The notes under the pieces are model-generated. The model made no database searches, had not been told where the DNA came from, and worked only from the letters and a program-made list of their open reading frames with translations. A program made the position numbers and the translations under genes. A stretch of 42,369 nt of DNA, taken from contig LR026962.1 of assembly GCA_900498215.1 (NCBI GenBank), positions 1,112,461 through 1,154,829 of the forward strand, in the 5' to 3' direction. This DNA comes from an uncultured Paludibacter sp. GTDB taxonomy: Bacteria; Bacteroidota; Bacteroidia; Bacteroidales; Paludibacteraceae. Below are positions 31,947 to 39,830 of the stretch, one piece after another. The stretch's first letter is position 1; each line of letters begins with the position of its first letter.

Positions 31947-33146
31947 CTATATTTCCGTAACGAATTTTGAAACTCGTTTCTCTTTATTCTTAATTCGTTT
32001 TTTCAAATATTTTTCGGTAGTATCAAAATTTTTATGCCGTAAATGTTCTTGCAAAACATAAGGTTGTAAACCATTCTCTATTAGCTGTATTGCTCCTGTA
32101 TGTTTCCACGAGTAAAAGACTTTATCTTTTGAAATTCCTAAATCATCCCGAAAACGATTAAATCGGTTTCGTAACGTATTTTTTCCATAAGGAATTAAAC
32201 CGGGTTCTTTATTATTACCAAACACAAATAAATTTCCACCGTAATTTTTTAAGGGTATTAATTCCGTCATGAGTTGATCCGGAATATCTACAATTTCAGT
32301 TTGATTGTTTTTTGCCTGTTCGTTAGGTACTCTTATTTGCATTTTTTCAAAATCGATCCATTTTATTTTCATTAATCTTAATTCCACACCCGGACGAAGC
32401 GCGCAATAATATTGAATTTCGCAAGCTAACCACAATTGAGGATCAATTGATTTTATTGCTTCTTTCATTTTTTTACGTTCCTCAAGTGTGAAAGGAACTG
32501 CCGATTTATCCACAATTTGCCCAAGGCTGGGAATACGATTAACGGGATTAATAGTAATAATTTCTTTTTCGATTTCATATTCAAAATAATTATAAATAGC
32601 TTGTTTATAGTCTTTTATCGTTTGTCGGCTTAATTTCATCTCATTTGATAAATAAGTTAAAAAATCAATAATATTCTTTCGGGTAATATTTTTCACATCT
32701 ATATTTAAATTATGAGTTTCAAGCCAAGCCGTAAAAGTTCGCAGTTTAGTTTGTATGTTTGAATAAGTTACGCTCGTTTTCAATGATTTTATAAATGTGA
32801 GGTACTCACTGATATTTTGCCTAACAGTAGGCAATTCGCTTTTGATTTTTCCATATAGACGCGCTGTATTATTATACATCAATTCATCCATATATACACG
32901 CGTTTTACCAGCTCCGGTTAGATATTTACCACTTTCCAACCACTCTCTTTTTTCAGAAATAATTTTATTAGCAATATCATAACGTTCCTGTAACGTACCT
33001 TTTTGAAGTCCTTTATAAATACGTTCTTTTATGATATTGGGATTGTTTGGTATGCGGTATTTATATTCCACGTACCACGTACCGGCAGGATCGCCCCCGC
33101 AATCATTTAAGTGCGGATAAACGATAAGTGTCTGTTTTCTTCCCAT
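31947..33146 (-). CDS. Tyrosine site-specific integrase
   Basis: A 399-residue phage-type tyrosine recombinase that should integrate and excise the element at tRNA-Leu. The N-terminal arm-binding region is at about 1-85, the SAM-like core-binding domain at about 95-195 and the catalytic domain at about 215-390. Catalytic Arg is in ALRPGVELRL. The box II segment reads YSWKHTG, where many families have HxLRH. The HLRHKNFDTTEKYL segment supplies the His and the nucleophilic Tyr. The Lys in box II is, from memory, common in Bacteroidota integrases. It lies 127 bp from attR, reading away from the tRNA. Confidence 0.92.
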   Translation of the reverse strand: MGRKQTLIVYPHLNDCGGDPAGTWYVEYKYRIPNNPNIIKERIYKGLQKGTLQERYDIANKIISEKREWLESGKYLTGAGKTRVYMDELMYNNTARLYGKIKSELPTVRQNISEYLTFIKSLKTSVTYSNIQTKLRTFTAWLETHNLNIDVKNITRKNIIDFLTYLSNEMKLSRQTIKDYKQAIYNYFEYEIEKEIITINPVNRIPSLGQIVDKSAVPFTLEERKKMKEAIKSIDPQLWLACEIQYYCALRPGVELRLMKIKWIDFEKMQIRVPNEQAKNNQTEIVDIPDQLMTELIPLKNYGGNLFVFGNNKEPGLIPYGKNTLRNRFNRFRDDLGISKDKVFYSWKHTGAIQLIENGLQPYVLQEHLRHKNFDTTEKYLKKRIKNKEKRVSKFVTEI

Positions 33147-33206
33147 TTTAGTCTATGTTTTTAATGTAAATGACTGATTCCCAAATATTAATACTCACAC
33201 TTGGAA

Positions 33207-33262
33207 AAATAGACCGAAATATTTAAACAGCAAAGAGTGATAATCTTTTGATTATCACTCTT
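33207..33262. promoter_or_regulatory. Right-end arm-type sites and hairpin
   Basis: aaatagaccgaaatatt at 33207-33223 is the inverse of the left-end motif at 9066-9081. The perfect hairpin aagagtgataat / attatcactctt (33233-33262) repeats the left-end gtgataatc motif. The hairpin also sits 14 bp past the tRNA 3' end and may serve as its new transcription terminator. Confidence 0.55.
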
Positions 33263-33272
33263 ATACTAAAAA

Positions 33273-33289
33273 TTGTGCGGCTGAAGGGA
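33273..33289. repeat. attR: 17-bp direct repeat inside tRNA-Leu
   Basis: Identical to 9011-9027. Because the repeat includes the 3'-terminal 14 nt of the tRNA gene, the element restores an intact tRNA on integration. Confidence 0.88.
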
Positions 33290-33357
33290 CTCGAACCCCC
33301 ACGCCTCTCGGCACCAGATCCTAAGTCTGGCGCGGCTACCAATTACGCCACAGCCGC
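33276..33357 (-). tRNA. tRNA-Leu (UAG anticodon)
   Basis: Read on the minus strand, the 7-bp acceptor stem GCGGCTG / CAGCCGC has discriminator A. The anticodon stem-loop is CCAGA-CTTAGGA-TCTGG with anticodon TAG. A long variable arm (TGCCGAGAGGC) is diagnostic of class II leucine tRNA, and the T-loop is GGTTCGAGTCC. The 82-nt gene does not encode CCA. The 3' end contains the attachment core of the provirus, which lies downstream. Confidence 0.95.
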
Positions 33358-33419
33358 AATTGCGTATTTGCGGGTGCAAAGATACGTCTTTTTTTTTATC
33401 TCACAAAAAATCCGAAGAA

Positions 33420-35360
33420 TTATTTCACAATAATCATACGTCTTGCCATTGACTTTTCACCCAGTATTCTTACAACATAAGCTCCAGATTGTAATTGAAG
33501 AGTTTCCTTTGAAAAAGTTTCCTTATTGCTCTGAATTTGAGTTTCGTACAGTTTTACTCCGTTAAGAGAATAAATTTGAATATATCCTTCCTCTGCATTT
33601 TCTACGGTAAAATATTCTTTCACATACGTAGGATAAACTTTCACTTTTTCATCAAAAGGGAGTGAACTTACATCGCTGATAACACCAAGCGAAATACCAA
33701 CCACAACCGGATCGTGGTCGGAACAACGATACATATCCGGTTGATATTTAGAGCCGCTGTACTCAAACATAGTCGGTTCATCAGAATTAATATGAAAAAC
33801 TGAAACTCCCGTAATTTGTTTTTTCATACTTTCATTTGCCAATGCATGGTCTAAATAACCTGCTTCTCCATTATAAACATAACTGTAAGCCGTATCTGGA
33901 TGAAACTTTTGGTGCATATCAAAATAACCGTTGTTTGTAAATGCCTGAATTGGGTCTTCTTTCGCATAGGCATTCAAATCGCCCATTACAAGCGCATCAT
34001 CATCACCATAATATCCTTTATTGGAGTTTATAAAATTAATCACAGAATTTGCTTCTGCTGTTCGGGTTGCATTATAACAGCTCTGCCCATCGCCTTGGTC
34101 GGCATCGTTTCCTGTAGCGCTGCTACATCCGCTTTTAGCTTTGAAATGATTTATACTGAAAATAAATTTTTCGTTATTCGATTTTAAGGTAAATGCTTGC
34201 AGTTTCTTTCTGTTTGCGGGACTTGGCGAGTTGTTTTCTTTCAAACTTTTATACGGAGTCACAATATCGGAACGATAAAGATATCCTACTTTTGTGTAAG
34301 TTCCGTTTACGGTTCCTCCATCGTTTATAAAGGCATAAGGTTTTCCTGTAACTGAGATTAAAGAGTTTGCTAATTTTGTTAAGGCGGCTTGCCCTTGTTC
34401 AATTTCTACTAAACCATAAATATCTGCATCAATGGCTTTGAGCGCTTGAATTATTTTTGTGTGTTGTCTGTCCGATTCAGTTTGATTATCAGGTCCCAAT
34501 CCCGTTCCGAAATTTTGTGTCAAGTAGTATTCCAAATTAAATCCGCAAACTTTCAAGTTGTAATTACCTAAATCGGTTGGAGCCACCGGACGCGGATTAC
34601 CATAAAAATATACAGGAAATGTTGCAGGATAAATTACATATTTACTATTTACATAATCTACTACGGCTTGTAAATTTGTAATTCGCTCACCTGTACGGCG
34701 CGTTCCGTCTCCATCGGCAAAAACTATTGGTGAGTAGTAACTTGTGGTAATTGCATCATCCAAATAAATCGGAGTTAAAGCATTTCTGTTTACTTGCGCT
34801 TCATATTCCGTTGACGCCGGAAAAGCTATGTTTGTCGGAGATGGTTTTCTTACATCGCCCAATTCCAGTTCACCGTATCGTTCTAAATTGCGGTTGTTGT
34901 TTACAAAAAGTGTTTGAGAAAATTCGAGCAACATTCCTTCGTATTTTTCCCAATTGAAATTTGCGGGATCAAATACTACTTTAGTAACCGGAAGTGTATT
35001 ATTGTGAGAATCTATATTGATAATGACAGGATTAATTAATTGAGTTCTCCCATTGTATTCATTTACAGTAGCCGTAAGTTGAATTTTATCGCCAACTACA
35101 ATATTATCGGTAGATGTGGAAACAAAAATTCCATCTGAAGTGTTTGAATTTCCGTCACCTGATGCATCTTGAAGAAAAAAACCATTTATCATATTACTAC
35201 CAATATATTTGGCAGTAACAATGCCGGAGGTTTTTACAAAATCTCCATTGCGAGGGCTGGTATTTCCGCTACCTTGAATATCTGGAATAGTTCGTGATGT
35301 TTGCGATGAAACGTGTGAACAAAAGATTATAAATAATATTAGGGGTAAAATCTTTTTCAT
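33420..35360 (-). CDS. T9SS-secreted ExeM/NucH-type extracellular nuclease
   Basis: About 646 residues from the ATG that begins the signal peptide MKKILPLILFIIFCSHVSSQ. Another ATG lies 6 bp upstream and a longer reading starts at 35396. After an OB-fold-like N-terminal domain (SGIVTAKY, NGFFLQDASGDGN), an endonuclease/exonuclease/phosphatase domain spans about 265-560 (NLEYYL, GLVEIEQG, SINHFKAKSG, MGDLNAYAKEDP, CSDHDPVVVG). The last 75 residues are a type A T9SS sorting domain (VYPTYVKEYFTVEN to the ending MIIVK). It should degrade extracellular DNA or RNA. Confidence 0.9.
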   Translation of the reverse strand: MKKILPLILFIIFCSHVSSQTSRTIPDIQGSGNTSPRNGDFVKTSGIVTAKYIGSNMINGFFLQDASGDGNSNTSDGIFVSTSTDNIVVGDKIQLTATVNEYNGRTQLINPVIINIDSHNNTLPVTKVVFDPANFNWEKYEGMLLEFSQTLFVNNNRNLERYGELELGDVRKPSPTNIAFPASTEYEAQVNRNALTPIYLDDAITTSYYSPIVFADGDGTRRTGERITNLQAVVDYVNSKYVIYPATFPVYFYGNPRPVAPTDLGNYNLKVCGFNLEYYLTQNFGTGLGPDNQTESDRQHTKIIQALKAIDADIYGLVEIEQGQAALTKLANSLISVTGKPYAFINDGGTVNGTYTKVGYLYRSDIVTPYKSLKENNSPSPANRKKLQAFTLKSNNEKFIFSINHFKAKSGCSSATGNDADQGDGQSCYNATRTAEANSVINFINSNKGYYGDDDALVMGDLNAYAKEDPIQAFTNNGYFDMHQKFHPDTAYSYVYNGEAGYLDHALANESMKKQITGVSVFHINSDEPTMFEYSGSKYQPDMYRCSDHDPVVVGISLGVISDVSSLPFDEKVKVYPTYVKEYFTVENAEEGYIQIYSLNGVKLYETQIQSNKETFSKETLQLQSGAYVVRILGEKSMARRMIIVK

Positions 35361-35545
35361 ACTCATTTTTAAAAACAGGGATGCAAATATAATCAAAAAA
35401 TAGCTTTAACAATACTCACTTTCATAAAAATCTAATTTTTCGTACCTTTGCACTTCAAAACTGTGAGCACAGAACAAGAAGCAATCTGTTTTTCTCGTTG
35501 ACTTAGCCCTTTTGATTCTTGGCTCTTGATTCTAAATGTCTAAAA

Positions 35546-36847
35546 ATGATTGACAATAATATATTTCACAATAAAAAAGTAGTTTATCACACCTTGGGAT
35601 GTAAACTGAATTTTGCGGAAACTTCTCATATCGGACGTCAGCTTTCCGAAGAAGGTTTCTCCAAAGTGCGTACAGGAGAGGAAGCCGATATTTGCATTAT
35701 CAATACTTGTTCCGTAACCGACACTGCCGACCATAAATGTCGTCAGGCAATAAATCGTTTGCACCGCCAGCATCCAAAGGCAAAAATTATAGTTACCGGT
35801 TGTTATGCACAATTGAAACCGGACGAAATTTCAAATATAGAAGGCGTAAATTTAGTATTGGGTGCGAATGAAAAATTCGATATTCCTCAATTTTTAAAAG
35901 AATCGGACGCTGCGAAAATTTACCGTGCCGATATCTTGAAAATTAAAAAATTCCGCCCCTCCTACTCTCACGATGACCGCACCCGTTATTTTTTAAAAGT
36001 ACAGGACGGCTGTGATTATTATTGCACATATTGTACTATTCCATTAGCGCGCGGACACAGCCGTAGCGGAACTGTTGCGGAAACAGTAAAAATGGCGGAA
36101 GAAATTATCCAAGCCGGAGGAAAAGAAATTGTACTCACAGGTGTTAATACCGGTGATTTTGGAAGACACAACAAAGAAACTTTCTTGGATTTAATAAAAG
36201 CGTTGGATGCTATTGACGCCGAAGTTCGTTATCGGATTTCGTCCATCGAACCCAATTTGATAACGGATGAAATTATTCGTTTTGTGGCTCAGAGCAAACA
36301 TTTTATGCCTCATTTTCATATTCCGTTGCAAGGCGGAACCAATGAAATTCTGAGACTAATGAAACGCCGCTACACTACAGAACTTTTTGCGGAAAAACTG
36401 AATACAATAAAAAATATTCTTCCCGATGCCTTTATCGGTGTGGATGTTATTGTAGGCGTGCGCGGCGAAACTGATGAACTTTTTGAAAAAGGACTTGAAT
36501 TTATAAAATCGCTGGATTTTTCACAACTTCACGTTTTTACTTATTCCGAGCGAGCCGACACACAAATGCTTGATATCGAACACATCGTTCCAACTAAGGA
36601 ACGCAAAAGAAGAAGTGACTTACTTCATCAACTTTCGGATGAAAAAACAAAATCATTTTACGAAAAACAAATAGGGAAAAAAGCGAATGTGTTGTGGGAA
36701 GCAAAAAAAGAAGCAGATATAATGCACGGATTTACAGGAAATTACGTTCGTTTACGGCGTTCGTTCGACAAAAATCTTATCAATAAATTTGAAAATGTGA
36801 TTATTTCAAAAGAAAATATAACCCTTCATCATACTTCTGAATTATGA
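35546..36847 (+). CDS. mtaB: tRNA methylthiotransferase MtaB
   Basis: A 433-residue radical-SAM enzyme that adds a methylthio group to t6A37 of tRNAs. The N-terminal UPF0004 domain has cluster cysteines in TLGCKLN, NTCSVTD and TGCYAQ. The radical-SAM core carries GCDYYCTYCTIP (CxxxCxxC). A short TRAM-like C-terminus follows. NTCSVTDTADHKCR is typical of MtaB rather than MiaB. ATG 35546 is preferred over an upstream TTG at 35519. Its stop overlaps the next start by 4 bp. Confidence 0.92.
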   Translation: MIDNNIFHNKKVVYHTLGCKLNFAETSHIGRQLSEEGFSKVRTGEEADICIINTCSVTDTADHKCRQAINRLHRQHPKAKIIVTGCYAQLKPDEISNIEGVNLVLGANEKFDIPQFLKESDAAKIYRADILKIKKFRPSYSHDDRTRYFLKVQDGCDYYCTYCTIPLARGHSRSGTVAETVKMAEEIIQAGGKEIVLTGVNTGDFGRHNKETFLDLIKALDAIDAEVRYRISSIEPNLITDEIIRFVAQSKHFMPHFHIPLQGGTNEILRLMKRRYTTELFAEKLNTIKNILPDAFIGVDVIVGVRGETDELFEKGLEFIKSLDFSQLHVFTYSERADTQMLDIEHIVPTKERKRRSDLLHQLSDEKTKSFYEKQIGKKANVLWEAKKEADIMHGFTGNYVRLRRSFDKNLINKFENVIISKENITLHHTSEL

Positions 36848-37197
36848 AAAAAGATTTTACAATCGATTTAATTGAATTGCCTTCCACTTCTATTGAAGAT
36901 TTGGAAAAAACGAAAAACTTTATGTCTTCCGTTTTTGGATGGCAATATACAGCTTGGGGCGAAGATTATGCCGATTCCACCTCAAGCGGAACTGCCCACG
37001 CTTTTAATGCAGAAGCAGAACATAAACCTACCATGCCTATGATAGTGATTTATGCCAACGATTTGGAAAAAACAAAAGCTGAAGTTGAAAATCAAGGAGG
37101 AATAATTGTGAAAGACACTTTTTCCTTTCCCGGAGGCAGACGTTTTCATTTTATAGAGCCCTCAGGCAATCTTTTAGCTGTTTGGAGCGATAAATAA
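36844..37197 (+). CDS. VOC (glyoxalase/bleomycin-resistance fold) family protein
   Basis: A 117-residue single VOC domain. The pattern IEDLEKTKNFMSSVFGWQYTAWGEDY, then MPMIVIYANDLEKTKAEVENQGG and FPGGRRFHFIEPSGNLLAVWSDK is typical of small VOC proteins, some of which bind metal. The substrate is unknown. It overlaps mtaB by 4 bp, so it is translationally coupled to it. Confidence 0.85.
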   Translation: MKKDFTIDLIELPSTSIEDLEKTKNFMSSVFGWQYTAWGEDYADSTSSGTAHAFNAEAEHKPTMPMIVIYANDLEKTKAEVENQGGIIVKDTFSFPGGRRFHFIEPSGNLLAVWSDK

Positions 37198-37272
37198 TTA
37201 ACGTTTGAAGTTGATCCAATTTAAATTTATTAATTATCTATTTAACGAATTCACTAATATACAAATCAACTA

Positions 37273-38028
37273 ATGTTGGCAAAACGAATCATACCCTGTT
37301 TGGATATTAAAGACGGAAAAACCGTTAAAGGAATTAATTTTCTCAATATTACCGATGTCGGCGATCCTGTGGAACTTGGCAAACGCTATTCCGAAATGGG
37401 CGCGGATGAATTGGTATTTTTAGACATTACTGCCACACACGAAAAACGGAAAACGCTTTCGGAATTGGTAACGCGCATCGCAAAGCACATCAATATTCCT
37501 TTTACCGTTGGCGGAGGAATTTCTACGGTGGAAGACGTTTCGGTATTGATGAAATGTGGCGCCGATAAAATTTCGGTAAATTCTGCCGCCGTTCGCAATC
37601 CGCAATTAATTAAAGATTTGGCAGATAATTTCGGGCGACAATGCGTAGTTTTGGCTATCGACACCAAATATATCGAAGACGAATGGTATGTTTTTCTTAA
37701 TGGCGGACGCATCCGCACGGATATTAAAACACTCGACTGGGCAAAACAAGCCGTTGAACTTGGCGCCGGTGAAATTTTGCTAACTTCTATGAATCACGAC
37801 GGGACAAAAGACGGTTTTGCATTGGATATTACACGCGCTGTTTCCGAAACGGTAAATGTACCTGTAATTGCCAGCGGAGGTGCGGGAAAAATGGAACATT
37901 TTACCGATGTTTTTAACGAAGGAAAAGCCGATGCTGCTCTTGCCGCCAGTATTTTTCACTATCAGGAAATTGGAATTGGAGAATTGAAAGATTTTTTGAA
38001 AAAAGAAGGCGTGGAAGTGAGAATATAG
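37273..38028 (+). CDS. hisF: Imidazole glycerol phosphate synthase subunit HisF
   Basis: A 251-residue (beta/alpha)8 cyclase of histidine biosynthesis. With HisH ammonia it converts PRFAR to imidazole glycerol phosphate and AICAR. Signature features are [16 protein letters not shown] (catalytic D11), AIDTKY (second catalytic Asp near 130), [11 protein letters not shown] and the typical length. No other his gene adjoins it in this window, which is unusual since hisF normally follows hisA or precedes hisI. An ordinary chromosomal gene otherwise. Confidence 0.95.
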   Translation: MLAKRIIPCLDIKDGKTVKGINFLNITDVGDPVELGKRYSEMGADELVFLDITATHEKRKTLSELVTRIAKHINIPFTVGGGISTVEDVSVLMKCGADKISVNSAAVRNPQLIKDLADNFGRQCVVLAIDTKYIEDEWYVFLNGGRIRTDIKTLDWAKQAVELGAGEILLTSMNHDGTKDGFALDITRAVSETVNVPVIASGGAGKMEHFTDVFNEGKADAALAASIFHYQEIGIGELKDFLKKEGVEVRI

Positions 38029-38060
38029 TTTTTTACAGTCGATAAATTAAATAAATAGTT

Positions 38061-38098
38061 GAGGCTGTCTCAAATTAAAAAAAGAGACCTCCTCTTTT
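38061..38098 (+). terminator. Weak terminator after hisF
   Basis: gaggctgtctc pairs imperfectly with gagacctcctc around an A-rich loop and runs into tttt. It resembles the common Bacteroidota terminator gaggctgtctc...gagacagcctc but is degenerate. Confidence 0.45.
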
Positions 38099-38139
38099 CT
38101 TTGGTGCACAAATTTATAATCAGAAACTTACCTTATACC

Positions 38140-38745
38140 TCAAAATTCCACCATCGAGTTTTTCAGCATTATTTTATCTTTTTCATCTAACTTTGCCACC
38201 ACATATTTCCCAATATTAGTAATCAGCATTTCGTCCAAAGCGCTTACCATATCATTGTAAGTGGAATTGTCGAGCGGTTTTATCATCACAATAGGGCTAT
38301 TTTCTTTTAGTTTTGAAACTTCCTTTTCAAAATTTTCTTTTGAAATTTGCAAGTTTGCTTTCAATTGTTTCAATTCTTCTACTTGGGTAACAATTTCGGC
38401 ATTTTTATCCAAAAGAACTTTCCGAAGTCCGGTCGATGCAAAATCTGTTCGAGTTAAATAGTTTGATTGTTTCAAATCCGGTTCACCCTGAAAATAATAC
38501 ACATGATGATTTTTCCCAAGATAAACGGTTACCGCTTTCGATTTAGGCACTTCTGTGTTTGCACCTTCTTTAGCAGGCATAGTAATTTTCATACTTTGCG
38601 GTTTTATCATAGTGGTCGCCAACATAAAGAAGGTTATCAGGAGCATATTCATATCTACCATCGGAGTGAAATCCACCCGCAATTGAACTTTCTTTTGGCG
38701 GGTTCTGTTTCGTTCTCCACGCTGTGTTTGTTGAATTTCAGCCAT
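38140..38745 (-). CDS. exbD: ExbD-family biopolymer transport protein
   Basis: A 201-residue inner-membrane protein of the ExbD/TolR family, which with ExbB uses the proton gradient to energise TonB. The basic N-terminus precedes a transmembrane helix DMNMLLITFFMLATTM with the functional Asp in PMVDMNML. A periplasmic domain follows, longer than average with a coiled segment (VEELKQLKANLQISKENFEKEVSKLKE). It is 63 bp downstream of a TonB gene. No exbB is present in the window, so its partner must be elsewhere. Confidence 0.9.
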   Translation of the reverse strand: MAEIQQTQRGERNRTRQKKVQLRVDFTPMVDMNMLLITFFMLATTMIKPQSMKITMPAKEGANTEVPKSKAVTVYLGKNHHVYYFQGEPDLKQSNYLTRTDFASTGLRKVLLDKNAEIVTQVEELKQLKANLQISKENFEKEVSKLKENSPIVMIKPLDNSTYNDMVSALDEMLITNIGKYVVAKLDEKDKIMLKNSMVEF

Positions 38746-38808
38746 AGTTTTGTAATTTTAGAGGTAAACATTTTTTGTTTTTTAAGACGATGCACGCATA
38801 GTTTCTTC

Positions 38809-39633
38809 TCATTGCAATTTAAAATTCACCGGAACATAATATTTTACTCTTACAGCTCTTCCTCCTTGTTTTCCGGGAATCCATTTCGGCATCGATTTTA
38901 TTACGCGCATCGCTTCTGCATCTAAATATCTATCCACACCTTTTGCTATTTGAACATCCTCAATGGAACCATCTTTTCCTATCACAAATTGTACGGTAAC
39001 TTTCCCCTGAACATTATTTTCTTGTGGAATAGTCGGATATTTGATATTTTCACTCAAAAATTTCATCAGTTCAGCTTCGCCACCGGGAAAAGAAGGTTGA
39101 ATCTCCAGTCCAACCATATTATGAACATCATTGTCTTCTATTTTTTCACCTGTAATCTCTGTATTTGTTTCTAAAGTTCTTGGATCAACTCCATTTATAT
39201 CGCCTTCTGCATTTCTGTCAGATATTACAGCCTGAGTTTCTGTCAGTACTGATGCCGGAGGTATTTCATCTTCAGGTCTTACTTGATCATCCGGTTTTAT
39301 AACAGGAGCAATAAATTTAATTTGTGGAAACACTGGTTTAGATTTTGGAGTTTCAATTTGCGGTCTAATTGGTTCCTTGTCTTTTTCTGGTGGAGGCAAT
39401 TTTGTTATTTCAATCACATCACTGTAAATCTCTTTTTCTTTATTTAGAAAAAGTTTATTAGATATTTTTGAAAAAGAAAAAGTGAGTATCACCAGCATAG
39501 TTACCATTGCAAAAGCAGTCCAGTGTCTTTTGGAAGACTCTTTTCGGAGCAAATAAGCCCCATATTCCTTGTTTTTTCCTTCAAAAATGATGTTGCACCA
39601 TTCGTTTGAGGTTAGATTAATTTCGCGTGCCAT
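38809..39633 (-). CDS. TonB-family energy transducer
   Basis: A 274-residue protein. A short cytoplasmic start (NEWCNIIFEGKNKEYGAYLLRK, typical of Bacteroidota TonB) precedes one transmembrane helix (AFAMVTMLVILTFSF, about 41-55). A Pro/Lys-rich spacer (LPPPEKDKEPIRPQIETPK) follows, then a C-terminal TonB domain from about 180 (SFPGGEAELMKFLSENIKYP, then VQFVIGKDGSIEDVQI and MPKWIPGKQGGRAVRVKY). It transmits proton-motive force to outer-membrane TonB-dependent transporters. Co-directional with exbD. Confidence 0.92.
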   Translation of the reverse strand: MAREINLTSNEWCNIIFEGKNKEYGAYLLRKESSKRHWTAFAMVTMLVILTFSFSKISNKLFLNKEKEIYSDVIEITKLPPPEKDKEPIRPQIETPKSKPVFPQIKFIAPVIKPDDQVRPEDEIPPASVLTETQAVISDRNAEGDINGVDPRTLETNTEITGEKIEDNDVHNMVGLEIQPSFPGGEAELMKFLSENIKYPTIPQENNVQGKVTVQFVIGKDGSIEDVQIAKGVDRYLDAEAMRVIKSMPKWIPGKQGGRAVRVKYYVPVNFKLQ

Positions 39634-39717
39634 AATAATTCATTTTTAAATCGATTAATAATTTGATGAGCTAAAAAACGGTCGACTATTTTCGCTTTAC
39701 TTATCTAACACAAAAGT

Positions 39718-39748
39718 AAAGCCCGTACCTGCAAATTGTACGGGCTTT
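39718..39748 (-). terminator. GC-rich terminator between the TPR regulator and tonB
   Basis: aaagcccgtac / gtacgggcttt form an 11-bp stem around a 9-nt loop, with T-rich sequence on the minus strand. It lies 83 bp after the stop of the TPR regulator gene, which it should terminate, insulating the tonB/exbD pair. Confidence 0.78.
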
Positions 39749-39830
39749 ATCGAATGTTAACGCCTTAAAAGGAATTAATTTGTTGATAAACAGATTTTTA
39801 AACAGGGATAAGTTAACGCTCCGAAAATAG

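Larger units (their letters stand above)
9011..33289. mobile_element. Integrated temperate provirus, putatively tailless and membrane-containing
   Basis: The element is 24.3 kb and bounded by the 17-bp att repeat. It is integrated in tRNA-Leu(UAG) with its tyrosine integrase next to the tRNA. It has divergent lysogeny and early modules, a primase-helicase replication module, and a single long rightward late operon ending in lysis genes. I see no large terminase, portal, protease/HK97 capsid, tape measure or sheath. Instead there are many C-terminally membrane-anchored proteins, a compact coat-protein candidate, duplicated beta-domain proteins and tandem glucosaminidases. Known membrane-containing tailless viruses (PRD1, PM2, FLiP) share this style, but the lack of a visible packaging ATPase leaves a satellite possible. 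Confidence 0.85.

Noticed and set aside
31947-33146. Inactive integrase because box II reads SWKHTG rather than HxLRH
   Set aside because: The catalytic Arg, the HLRH segment and the Tyr are present. From memory this Lys variant is common in Bacteroidota integrases, and the att sites are clean.
9011-33289. Integrative conjugative element
   Set aside because: No relaxase, coupling protein, VirB4-like ATPase or Tra genes are visible. The content is wall hydrolases, receptor-type proteins and lysis genes.
9011-33289. Filamentous (inovirus-like) prophage
   Set aside because: No Zot-type ATPase or small major coat protein with signal peptide is seen, and the element is far larger with lysis genes.
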